64,000 bases of DNA. Origin: Candidatus Didemnitutus mandela. Its GTDB lineage: Bacteria > Verrucomicrobiota > Verrucomicrobiia > Opitutales > Opitutaceae. A program made the translations under genes and the position numbers. The notes under the pieces were generated by a model. The model saw only the letters and a program-made list of their open reading frames with translations. It had not been told where the DNA came from and did not search any database. Of this stretch, positions 1 to 9,292 are shown one piece after another. Positions within the stretch are counted from its first letter, which is position 1, and the number at the start of each line of letters is the position of its first letter. Location: the NCBI GenBank assembly GCA_002591725.1, contig NJAL01000005.1, positions 1-64,000 of the forward strand. The letters run 5' to 3'.

Positions 1-31
1 GGGGCGGGGGGGCGCCGGGGCGGGGGGCGCC
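1..31. repeat. Extremely G-rich imperfect tandem repeat at window edge (ggggcgggggggcgcc / ggggcggggggcgcc)
   Basis: Two adjacent 16/15-nt G-rich units read directly; composition unlike the rest of the window. Confidence 0.7.
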
Positions 32-1371
32 GGGCCCACCGCGGCGTTTTTGAGCAAGCAAAGACCGTGCAACAGACTCGTCAGATATTCTTGTTGCGCG
101 CTTCGACATGGAAGTTGTCCGTTTATCGAAGCCTTTTCGCGGCGAACGGCATGACAATGACAATATCGGCGGCAACGTTCGCGCACAATTGCTCTTCGAT
201 GCCGAGAATGGAAACTTTTGTGAGTGCGGCTGGTTCGACTACCTGAAGAGGCATCCTTCTTCAAAACTGATGCGAAGTTGCTCCGATCTTCGCGAACTGC
301 TTGAACAGCGCTGATGAGGAGACAATTACTAGCGGATGTAAAAAAGCACAACTTGAGCAAATGAGCCCTGAGATCATCAAAGGCCGAGTAGAAAAGCGGT
401 CTTGTTGCCCAACAGCGGTCGCCTTCCGATCGCTTAGCCTGCTTTCCAATAAGACAAAGTTGGTGTGACGTTGCAGGGGCAGGGCAAGAGACGAAGCTCA
501 AATCTGAAAAGTTATGGCGAAAAACTGGCTAGTCGATAGCTATCACGAACTCGGTGCAAATTCCAGTGGAAAAGCTTTTTCTGCGGAAACCTTTGGTTCC
601 TAATGAGACACTAGGGCTGACGCCGACAAAATGGCGACAGGGAATTTGGTGTTGTTTTATCTATTTGCTGGACGAATTTTCTGACTAGACATAGACAACA
701 GACTGAGCTGGCCGAGAAGCGGCTGAAATCTGGAACGATCGGGAGTAAACGAGCTATGTGAAATGCAGGAAAACGATTTTGTAGAGGAAATTATGCGATA
801 TTTCCACCCGGCAGCGACCATAGTGGCAGAAAATTCCGTTTTTCCAGCGATTGGCCGTCCAAACTTTAGCGAGACAAAATCTTTATTTTGAGATGCTTGG
901 TTTTTTGTCGCTAACTGGCTTCTGGCACGGGAAGCGCCAACGGACGTGGGGCGACTTAGCAACCACAGCGCCGGGTGTTGAAAATTGGTGGGGCTTCTTC
1001 CCATTTTCCGACAGGAGCTTCCTCGGCGGCTCGGCCTGCAACGAAACGAAACCCGAGGCTCGAACTCCACCGGCCTTAATAGGTCGGAGAAGGCAAAACA
1101 CTTCACCTGAGAAAATCAAAGCGCTTTTTAACATTAATCTTTTTATGATTGCATTTAATTTAGCACTTTTGATTTACGTGCATTCAGCTTTACGAACGAA
1201 GAAGGACGGACCAACAGGCTTCATGGTTGGCGATCATCAGCGAGGAGCGTGCAAAAGTGGTCGAACTCTGTTCGGAATTCTTCGGCTGAACGCCGCTGGC
1301 CCCTATCACAAACCGGCTGATGGAACCGGCGCAGATTTGGAAGTTTGTCAAATATATCGATATCACACCTG

Positions 1372-3174
1372 ATGTTCGCTGCTCCGTTCACTCGTAATTT
1401 CTGCATTATCGCGCACATCGATCACGGAAAAACAACTTTATCCGATCGGCTGCTCGAATACACAAATACTGTTTCGCAGCGGGAGCTGACCGAACAGCAT
1501 CTCGATGTGATGGATCTCGAAAAAGAGCGGGGCATCACGATCAAGATGCACCCGGTCGTGATGCACTACAACGCCAAAGACGGTCAGACCTACAAGCTAC
1601 ACCTGACCGATACGCCCGGCCACGTGGATTTTTCCTATGAAGTCTCGCGTTCGCTCGCGGCGTGCGAGGGAGCGCTGCTGCTCATCGACGCCGCCCAAGG
1701 CGTCGAGGCGCAAACAGTCGCGAACGCCTGCCTGGCTTTCGGGCAGGATCTGCGAGTCATCCCGGTGATCAATAAAGTCGATCTCCCGAGCGCGAATTTG
1801 GATCTGTGCATGAAACAGCTCGAAGATATTCTCGCGATTCCGGCGGAAGAAGCAATCCTCGCCAGCGGCAAAGCCGGCATCGGAATCGAGGATATTTTGG
1901 AAGCTGTCGTGACGCGCATCCCACCGCCGCGTTGGACGGATTATCCAACAACGCGCATTCTAGTTTTCGATTCGAAATACAGTGCCTATAGCGGGGTCAT
2001 TTCTTATGGGCGTGTTTTTTCCGGTTCGATTCGTGCCGACGAAATGATGCTGCTGATGAGCACTGGCCAACGCTCGGAGGTGAAGGAGGTTGGCGTTTTT
2101 AAGCCAAACATGGAAAAAGTTGCCGAACTCGGTCCGGGCGATGTCGGCTACATTGTTTGCAACATAAAGAACACCGACGAAATCAAAATCGGTGACACCA
2201 TCACGCTCGTGAACAAGCCGGCCGCGGACAAGTTACCCGGTTATAAGGAAGTGCGTCCGATGGTGTATTGCGGCTTGTATCCGCTTGAGTCGTCGGATTA
2301 CGAGAAACTCAAAATTGCACTCGGGAAACTTCGGCTCAATGACTCTGCCTTGATTTACTCATTGGAGACATCGGTAGCGCTCGGTTTCGGATTCCGATGT
2401 GGTTTCCTCGGACTACTGCACATGGAAGTCATCCAGGAGCGGATCCGGCGTGAATATGCTGTGGAGATCATCTCTACTTATCCGAGCGTTGTCTACAAAG
2501 TGAAATTGCACTGCGGTGCGATTGACGAGATCGACAATCCGATAAACATGCCCGATCCGGCATCCATCGAGGAAATTCTCGAACCGACGATTAAGTCTTC
2601 AATCCACATCCCGAATGAATCCATTGGCGGCATCCTAACCCTTGTGATGGAAAAGCGCGGTACATGTGATCATACGCATACACTCGATGGTGCGCGCATC
2701 ATGCTGACTTGCACGCTCCCGCTTAACGAAATCCTCGTCGATTTTAACGACCGTTTGAAGAGTATTACACGTGGCTATGGCTCAATGGACTACGAACTCG
2801 GCGAATATCGTGCTTCCGATCTCGTGAAGATGGAAGTTCTAGTCAACAACAACCAGGTCGATGCTTTCGCGAGCATCGTGCACCGCACCAAGGCGGAACC
2901 TCAAGGGCGTGCCCTTTGCAAAAAACTAGCACATATCATTCCACCGCAGATGTTCAAAATCGCGGTGCAGGCAGCCATTGGCGGAAAAATTATTGCTCGC
3001 GACAACGTTCGCCAAATACGTAAGGACGTGACAGCAAAGTGCTACGGTGGGGACATTTCCCGCAAACGCAAACTGCTCGATAAGCAAAAAGAGGGCAAAA
3101 AGAAAATGAAACAGATCGGCCGTGTTTCGATCCCGCCCGACGCCTTCATCCAAGTGCTCAAATCCAGCAACTAA
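1372..3174 (+). CDS. lepA: Elongation factor 4 (LepA), translational GTPase
   Basis: MFAAPFTRNFCIIAHIDHGKTTLSDRLLEYT G1 motif, DTPGHVDF, NKVDLP; full length. ATG at 1372 preferred over upstream TTG at 1345. Confidence 0.97.
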   Translation: MFAAPFTRNFCIIAHIDHGKTTLSDRLLEYTNTVSQRELTEQHLDVMDLEKERGITIKMHPVVMHYNAKDGQTYKLHLTDTPGHVDFSYEVSRSLAACEGALLLIDAAQGVEAQTVANACLAFGQDLRVIPVINKVDLPSANLDLCMKQLEDILAIPAEEAILASGKAGIGIEDILEAVVTRIPPPRWTDYPTTRILVFDSKYSAYSGVISYGRVFSGSIRADEMMLLMSTGQRSEVKEVGVFKPNMEKVAELGPGDVGYIVCNIKNTDEIKIGDTITLVNKPAADKLPGYKEVRPMVYCGLYPLESSDYEKLKIALGKLRLNDSALIYSLETSVALGFGFRCGFLGLLHMEVIQERIRREYAVEIISTYPSVVYKVKLHCGAIDEIDNPINMPDPASIEEILEPTIKSSIHIPNESIGGILTLVMEKRGTCDHTHTLDGARIMLTCTLPLNEILVDFNDRLKSITRGYGSMDYELGEYRASDLVKMEVLVNNNQVDAFASIVHRTKAEPQGRALCKKLAHIIPPQMFKIAVQAAIGGKIIARDNVRQIRKDVTAKCYGGDISRKRKLLDKQKEGKKKMKQIGRVSIPPDAFIQVLKSSN

Positions 3175-3223
3175 ACGAAAGCTGACGCGTGTGTTTTACT
3201 TTTTTTTCTCCGAACAAGGCAAG

Positions 3224-4501
3224 ATGCGCAAACACGCGGCCAACTTCCTCGCGGTGTCCAGTCGTGTGTACAAATTTCGGCGCGATCGGTTGAACGATAT
3301 ACAAAAACAACGGTTGCAGGCGGCGATTGGCGAACTCAAAACGCTACTCAAGGAACGCGCCGCCGCGAACAAGCTGAAGACGGGGATCGAGAAACTGGAA
3401 ACGTTGTTGTGCGAGGTTGGTGGGCGGCACTATCCGATGGATGCTATCGTTGGGAACGTCGAATTTTTCCTTGTGGCGGCAATCGTTATCCTTGGACTAC
3501 GTGCCTATTTTGTGCAGCCGTTCAAGATTCCGACGAACTCAATGTGGCCGACCTATTACGGCATAACGTACGAGCTTTTTACGCCTGCGACTGAACCGGG
3601 ACTGTTGGAAAAAGTGGGGAGGCTGGCGGCTTTTGGAGCCATCCACCACGAAGCCGTTGCGCCGTGTAATGGCGAAGTGTGGCTTCCAGTTTTGATTTAC
3701 GGCAGCTACAACACGGCTACTCTCTACCGTACTGAGAAATCCGGTCGGATTTTCGGTGTGTTTCCGACAACGCGGCGGGAATACCTTGTTTCTGTCGGCA
3801 GCGATTACGCGCATATCGAGGTTCCGATTGATTTCAACTTCGATAAGGTTTTGCAAGAAAAATACGGGAAAAGCGTCGAGGAAATCGTGCAGGATTACAT
3901 ATGCCGGGGTAAGATACCTGAGACATCTATGATGCCGTTCGCGATGGACGGCGTATCGAAGAACGTCCTAGTTTACTGGATTCCAACCGGTCAGCAGGTG
4001 AAACTTGGGGAAAAGGTTGTGTCGTTCGACATCCTGGCCGGCGATTTGCTGTTCGTGGACCGGATAACATATAATTTTTTCAGGCCGAAGGTCGGACAAG
4101 GTTTCGTTTTTAAGACCGAAAATATCCACAGCCCGGAAATGGAAAATTTCAACGGTATGCAAATCCGCCAATATTATATCAAGCGGCTAGTTGGAACCCC
4201 TGGGGACACGCTCGAAGTCAAGGCGCCAGAGCTATGGCACAATGGTGCGCCAATTACGGGAGCGGCGGCATTTCGAAAGAATGCCATGCAGGGAGAAAAA
4301 TATCCTGGTTATACCGCTGTACGTTTGTTGATTCCCGGACATCAGGTCGCGGTCCCGGAACATAACTATTTCGTGATGGGAGATAACTCGCCGGAGAGTG
4401 CCGATAGCCGCTACTGGGGTTTCGTTCCGGAGAAGGACGTCGTCGGTCGACCTCTGTTTATCTATTATCCGCTGACGAGTCGTTGGGGTCCAGCGCGATA
4501 A
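3224..4501 (+). CDS. lepB: Signal peptidase I (S26)
   Basis: Transmembrane segment then IPTNSMWPT (catalytic Ser), YYIKRLVGTPGD (catalytic Lys box), VMGDNSPESADSRYWGFV; ATG at 3224 in frame of the ORF. Confidence 0.93.
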   Translation: MRKHAANFLAVSSRVYKFRRDRLNDIQKQRLQAAIGELKTLLKERAAANKLKTGIEKLETLLCEVGGRHYPMDAIVGNVEFFLVAAIVILGLRAYFVQPFKIPTNSMWPTYYGITYELFTPATEPGLLEKVGRLAAFGAIHHEAVAPCNGEVWLPVLIYGSYNTATLYRTEKSGRIFGVFPTTRREYLVSVGSDYAHIEVPIDFNFDKVLQEKYGKSVEEIVQDYICRGKIPETSMMPFAMDGVSKNVLVYWIPTGQQVKLGEKVVSFDILAGDLLFVDRITYNFFRPKVGQGFVFKTENIHSPEMENFNGMQIRQYYIKRLVGTPGDTLEVKAPELWHNGAPITGAAAFRKNAMQGEKYPGYTAVRLLIPGHQVAVPEHNYFVMGDNSPESADSRYWGFVPEKDVVGRPLFIYYPLTSRWGPAR

Positions 4502-4503
4502 CA

Positions 4504-4536
4504 GTTTAAACCAATCCGAGTATTGGAATTTTAAAC
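4504..4536. terminator. Candidate bidirectional terminator between convergent lepB and the oleB-like gene
   Basis: GTTTAAA-CCAAT-CCGAGT-ATTGG-aat-TTTAAAC: nested inverted repeat directly after the lepB stop. Confidence 0.4.
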
Positions 4537-4582
4537 GCACAATCAATATTATGTCTAATCTATTATTCTATTATTTACTTAG

Positions 4583-5476
4583 TTAGGAATCTGGCTTTGT
4601 AAAGTGTCGTTCGATCAGTCGGACGATGCTAGGATCGTCCTCTATCAGGTAGTGCCCTGCTTGGGGAAACAAGTTGGCCTCAGCCTCGGGTAGTAGCTCG
4701 AGCCAACGTTCGTAATAGCGTTTTCTGAAACAGAAATCGGCTCCGCCCCAGAGAATCAGTACATCCTTTTTCCGCAGGTTCAGCAACTGGCTTTCAATTT
4801 GTGCTAGTGCGGTGTCGCTTGGCGTGCCTTTCCCTGTCGGGATGTCGGCGACGAAGCGGTGGGTCGCAATGCGATTCGTCCATGAATCATATGGAAAAAG
4901 AAAACCGCGTTTCACGTCGCGCGGCAGCGGGCGAGTTACTGCCATCCACGTTGCTGACCAGGAGAAACTATTTAAACCGCGGACCAGCAGCTCGCCGAGA
5001 ATTGGAGCCCGGCAAAGTCGAATCCGAGCCGGGATGTGCGTGTCTGCAAATGCTGCTGTATTCATAATCACCACGCGACCGAGCTTTTCCGGCTGTGGCA
5101 ACAGCGCACCTAGGCCGATTGGCCCACCCCAATCGTGGAGAATCAGATGGATCTTTTTCAACGGAAAACGTTCGAGCAGCAAAGAAAGGTTCGCGATGTG
5201 GTTCGGAAGTGTGTAGGCGTAATCTTGGGGTTTGTCCGACAGGCCGCAGCCGAGATGATCCGGAATGATGCAGCGGAATTTTTGGCGCAGAGCTAGCGCG
5301 ACATTGCGATAGAAAAACGACCATGTGGGGTTCCCGTGCGCCATCAACACGGCTTTGTCGCTCTTGCCTTCGTCCAGGTAACTCATTCGGCCCGCGCCGA
5401 CATCGATCGTTTTTGGTGTGAACGGATATAACTGTTTCAGCCAGTCCGGAAGTTTCTTGGCCACGATTATTACCAC
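4583..5476 (-). CDS. oleB: Alpha/beta hydrolase, haloalkane-dehalogenase superfamily, OleB-like
   Basis: MAHGNPTWSFFYRN, PDHLGCGLSDKP, LHDWGGPIG nucleophile elbow with Asp; overlaps the OleA-like gene by 7 nt. Confidence 0.75.
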   Translation of the reverse strand: MVIIVAKKLPDWLKQLYPFTPKTIDVGAGRMSYLDEGKSDKAVLMAHGNPTWSFFYRNVALALRQKFRCIIPDHLGCGLSDKPQDYAYTLPNHIANLSLLLERFPLKKIHLILHDWGGPIGLGALLPQPEKLGRVVIMNTAAFADTHIPARIRLCRAPILGELLVRGLNSFSWSATWMAVTRPLPRDVKRGFLFPYDSWTNRIATHRFVADIPTGKGTPSDTALAQIESQLLNLRKKDVLILWGGADFCFRKRYYERWLELLPEAEANLFPQAGHYLIEDDPSIVRLIERHFTKPDS

Positions 5477-6507
5477 TCGACCGCCAACATCAAACTGTTC
5501 AGTCCGCTTCCGATGCCGAGCAGGGCAATCTTATCCCCGACTTTGATCGCACCCTGTTCGTCGGCCAGAGCGAGTGTCGCCGGAAGCGCCGCCGATCCTG
5601 TATTCCCCAGCGTTTCAAAACTTGAAAAATCCTTTTTAAGGTCGAGTCCGAGCTCCTCGTAGAGTTTACTCCGGTGCGTCGACCCGACTTGATGGCAGAT
5701 TACGCGAGATGGCGTTGCTCGGGTCCAACCCGTCTCCTGTTCGAATTCGGCCCATGTGTTTTTGGCCACTTCGACGCCGGCGAGCAAAAGCTGTTCGGAG
5801 TCGGTTTGCATTTCGAGCTCATAACCGATGCTGTTGCCTTGGCAGAGCTCGTTAAATTGCGTAGCTGCTTGGCCGACGCTGCTAATCAGACGATGCCGCG
5901 GCACATTGGTCGGAAGCATGTTCTCATGGCAAACGATCACAGCGGCAGCGGCAGAACCAAGGGTGAGGTTGGCAAAAAATGGTTTGATCGTGTTGCGGCC
6001 CAGCGGTGTGGTGAGCAAATGTACGAGGGTTTTTTCGATGAGCGGCCGTCCATTTTCTCCGGAAGCGACCAAACCGCAGCGGATTTTCCCGGCGTCGATC
6101 ATGGCGGCAAGTATTACGAGGCCATTGAGGAAGCCGAGGCATGCGTTCGACAAATCGAAAACCTGGCAGTGCGGGCCGAGACCGATTTTATGATGGGCGA
6201 ATGAAGCAGTTGCTGGCTCGAGCATATCGCGGCAAACGGCGGAGTGGATAAAGGTTTCTATCTGCTCGGCGGCCAGCCGCGATTTCGCTAGCACAGCCTT
6301 TCCGGCAATGGCACTGGCATCGGATGGTTTGGTTCCGGCAGGCCACATCCGGCGCGCTTTGATGCCCGTCATGAACTCAAGGCGGCCGGCCGGCAGCTTC
6401 AGTCGTTCATAAGTTGGACGGAGCTTTTCCTCGAGCGTGGCCGAACTCCAGCACTCCTTTGGCAGCGCAACCGCGATCGATTCGATGAAAGCATGACGGA
6501 ATCGCAT
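5470..6507 (-). CDS. oleA: OleA-like thiolase-fold synthase (3-oxoacyl-ACP synthase III family)
   Basis: SAVCRDMLEPATASFAHHKIGLGPHCQVFDLSNACLGFLNG; the Glu-to-Cys spacing (26 residues) equals E117-C143 of characterised OleA; C-terminal GNTGSAALPATL. Confidence 0.85.
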   Translation of the reverse strand: MRFRHAFIESIAVALPKECWSSATLEEKLRPTYERLKLPAGRLEFMTGIKARRMWPAGTKPSDASAIAGKAVLAKSRLAAEQIETFIHSAVCRDMLEPATASFAHHKIGLGPHCQVFDLSNACLGFLNGLVILAAMIDAGKIRCGLVASGENGRPLIEKTLVHLLTTPLGRNTIKPFFANLTLGSAAAAVIVCHENMLPTNVPRHRLISSVGQAATQFNELCQGNSIGYELEMQTDSEQLLLAGVEVAKNTWAEFEQETGWTRATPSRVICHQVGSTHRSKLYEELGLDLKKDFSSFETLGNTGSAALPATLALADEQGAIKVGDKIALLGIGSGLNSLMLAVEW

Positions 6508-6510
6508 GGA

Positions 6511-7323
6511 TTATTTTTCTGGCCGCATGGTGAGACGTATGACTTCTTTGTCGAAGTAGTTGCTGCCAAGTCCGGCGTCGACGATCACGGTGCTACCGTT
6601 AATGCCACTACTGCGTTCGCTGAGTAGGAAGACAGCGACACTGGCTACTTCCTGTGTTTCGAGATTCCTTTTCCGAAATGTAAGCTTTTCGGAAAAAAGA
6701 TAACTTTCCAAATACCCGGGAATGCCGGCGGAGGCGCTAGTTTTTAGCGGGCCAGAGCCGACGATATTGAAGCGCACGCCGGTGTCGGAACTGGAGGATT
6801 TTGCTAGAAACCGTGCACAGGAATCGAGCGCGGCCTTGATCGGTCCCATGTAACCGTAGTTGTCCGGAGTCGCGAGCAGCGAAGAAATGCCGATGCTGAT
6901 CACTGAGGCGTTTGGTACCAGATGTGGTTTAAAAGCGCGCGCAAGCTCCACGAGGGAAAACGCCGAAATGGCGGTTGACTGCAGAAAATCCTTTCGTTTG
7001 GTTTCTGTGAATGGTTTGAATCCCTCATTGTAGTTCGCGAAGGCGATCGAGTGCACAAGTCCGTGCAAGGGCACAAGGCCGGCGGCGGTGACGTTAGCTG
7101 CAAGCTGCTCGGTGGCAGACTCGTCTTCTGCGTCGCAGATAAAAACCGGCTTTCCTGCGAGCAGGGCTTCGAGAAAGTTTTTCCGCTTGGCTGAGCGCAC
7201 GGAGTAAACGACGCGGGCGCCCTGCTCTTCGAGGGTTTTAGCAATCAGCCAGGCGACGCTTTTGCGGTTTGCGACCCCTTGCACGAGGAAAGTTTTCCCC
7301 CTAAGTTGGAGAAAATCGGTCAT
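6511..7323 (-). CDS. Enoyl-ACP reductase, FabI-like, divergent active site
   Basis: GVANRKSVAWLIAKTLEEQGARV; NYGYMGPIKAAL (Tyr-x6-Lys); start [10 protein letters not shown] overlaps the FabZ-like stop. Confidence 0.85.
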   Translation of the reverse strand: MTDFLQLRGKTFLVQGVANRKSVAWLIAKTLEEQGARVVYSVRSAKRKNFLEALLAGKPVFICDAEDESATEQLAANVTAAGLVPLHGLVHSIAFANYNEGFKPFTETKRKDFLQSTAISAFSLVELARAFKPHLVPNASVISIGISSLLATPDNYGYMGPIKAALDSCARFLAKSSSSDTGVRFNIVGSGPLKTSASAGIPGYLESYLFSEKLTFRKRNLETQEVASVAVFLLSERSSGINGSTVIVDAGLGSNYFDKEVIRLTMRPEK

Positions 7324-7781
7324 GCCGTCGGCATCGCTATTGTGACCTGGCCTTCCGGCATTTTCCACGCTACGGAGAAATCGGCGTTGATCACGCGTTT
7401 TTCTCCATTTTTCACGGCTCCGGACATCAAATAAAGGCCGTTAATTGTCTGATTGATTTTTACCTCGATCGTCGTCGTGTTGCCGGGATAAACAGGGCTA
7501 CGGAAACGGACGTTTTCTATCTTGGCGAGCAGCGGCACGCCACTGGTTTTTCCGCCTTGGGCGGAGAGCTTGCCGGAAAGCAGTAGCGCTCCGGTTTGGA
7601 AAACCGATTCGCATAGCAATACGCCGGGCGTGATGGGTGTGCAGGGGTAGTGCCCCTTGTAGAAATCCTCTTCAGCGCGCCAGGTGCGGCGGGAAACGAG
7701 GGAGTCGTCAGTGCTTGAGAGGATTTCGTCCACGAAAAGAAACGGCGGCCGATGCGGAATTAGCTGTTTAACTTTTTTCAT
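7320..7781 (-). CDS. 3-hydroxyacyl-ACP dehydratase, FabZ-like
   Basis: [30 protein letters not shown] retains the FabZ His-x13-Glu spacing. Confidence 0.85.
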   Translation of the reverse strand: MKKVKQLIPHRPPFLFVDEILSSTDDSLVSRRTWRAEEDFYKGHYPCTPITPGVLLCESVFQTGALLLSGKLSAQGGKTSGVPLLAKIENVRFRSPVYPGNTTTIEVKINQTINGLYLMSGAVKNGEKRVINADFSVAWKMPEGQVTIAMPTA

Positions 7782-9235
7782 GACAAGGGAGAGCTGGCGA
7801 GTGATCCGCGTCTTTTGGTGGCGAGAAATTTATCTACCTGATTGGCAACGATCACCCCGTAGTTGATCGTGCCGAGCCAACCGGACATGATAATACCGAC
7901 GGAGCCGGTATGGTAAAGTCCGGGCAGCTGCTGGGGTAGCTCCATTGAGACTTTGAGCCCTTCGAATTTGGTCCCGAACGAGGTGCCGGACCAGTGCTTT
8001 GTGTAGTGTTCGACGGTGCACGGCGTAGAGGCCTCGGACCAGTCGATCTTTGCGCGGATATCGGGAATAAGTTTTTCCAGCGCCGTGATCGATTCTTCGA
8101 TGAGGCACATTTTTTCCTGCTGATAAATTTCGTCGGACATGGTCTCCCAGTCGGTGTATTTCGCATTAACCGAAACGACGACAGTGTAACGGTTACTACC
8201 CGGCCGCGTGTCTGGGTAATACACCGAAAAGGCGCGGCTTGTCGTGTGCTTACCGACCAGTTTTTCGCTCGCGAATTTGGACTCTTCCGAGGCAAATACC
8301 AAGTCGCCGATGTGAGGAAGGGTTTCCCCTTTCCGAATACCGAGGTAAACTTGGCAGGAGCTTGTGTTTATACGGACCTCTTTCGTTTGGGCCACGAAGT
8401 CGGGAGAAAAGTTTTCTTCCCCTGCGAGACGAAGAATCGTGTTTTTTAGGTTGGCGTTGGACACGATCGCATCGCAGCGAATCAACCGGTCATTGGCGAC
8501 AAGGCCGGTGGCTACGCAGCGTCCATTGCACTCTTTTGTGACGATTTTTTCAACGGTTACGTGCTTGCGCACTTCAGCGCCGTTAGCCTTCAGCTCCAAG
8601 GCCATTTTCTTGATGAGCGTGTCTGTCCCGCCCTGGAAGGTGTAAACGCCCTTGCTCATAAAGTTGGAGAAAACAATACCGAAAGTGATTGCGGGATCCT
8701 CCAGCGTGGAGCCGTTGGCGTAGGCGATCGGCTCCATGAGGAGTCGCTGCACGTCGTCGCGGCCGGGAAAATAGCGTTCGAACATTTCACCGGTGGTTTC
8801 TGGGTTGTTGTCGTAAAAATTCATTGCTCGGAGATCGGTAAAGAAGCGTTCAACCGTTTTTGCGGAGATTTTGAATTTTTCGATAAGAATCCGTGTGAAG
8901 TCTTCGCGGTCGAATGTGGTGTCTATTTGAAACTGGGGGTTGATAAATCGGATGCCTTTGATCTGCACGATTGCATCCGCGATTTCCTGGCTCCAGTACT
9001 TTCGGGCGGATTTGATCATCCAGACTGGGAAGCCGTGGAGAGAAATGTCGAACATGTGGCCCCCTTTGCGGGTAAACCAAGTCGCCAGGCCGCCGAGTTG
9101 GTAGTGGTGTTCGAGAAGCAGCACCTTGTGGCCGCATTTCGCGAGCACATTGGCGCTGGTCAATCCAGCCAAGCCGCTACCGATCACGACAATGTCGTAG
9201 TGATCTTCGATATCTTTGAGCCAGTCGTAAGCCAT
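7778..9235 (-). CDS. FAD-dependent oxidoreductase, phytoene desaturase/carotenoid isomerase/RetSat-like
   Basis: N-terminal [30 protein letters not shown] Rossmann motif, GGLATWF; C-terminal [23 protein letters not shown]. Confidence 0.85.
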   Translation of the reverse strand: MAYDWLKDIEDHYDIVVIGSGLAGLTSANVLAKCGHKVLLLEHHYQLGGLATWFTRKGGHMFDISLHGFPVWMIKSARKYWSQEIADAIVQIKGIRFINPQFQIDTTFDREDFTRILIEKFKISAKTVERFFTDLRAMNFYDNNPETTGEMFERYFPGRDDVQRLLMEPIAYANGSTLEDPAITFGIVFSNFMSKGVYTFQGGTDTLIKKMALELKANGAEVRKHVTVEKIVTKECNGRCVATGLVANDRLIRCDAIVSNANLKNTILRLAGEENFSPDFVAQTKEVRINTSSCQVYLGIRKGETLPHIGDLVFASEESKFASEKLVGKHTTSRAFSVYYPDTRPGSNRYTVVVSVNAKYTDWETMSDEIYQQEKMCLIEESITALEKLIPDIRAKIDWSEASTPCTVEHYTKHWSGTSFGTKFEGLKVSMELPQQLPGLYHTGSVGIIMSGWLGTINYGVIVANQVDKFLATKRRGSLASSPLS

Positions 9236-9292
9236 TTTATCTTGCGTATATGATAAATTTACGTGTCCGTTTAGGACAACGCCGAATTTGCG

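Noticed and set aside
851-1372. 173-aa ORF upstream of lepA
   Set aside because: No recognisable motifs, overlaps opposing ORFs of similar length; likely chance ORF in decayed DNA.
8561-9253. 230-aa plus-strand ORF
   Set aside because: Antisense shadow of the intact flavoprotein gene at 7778-9235; no family-like motifs.
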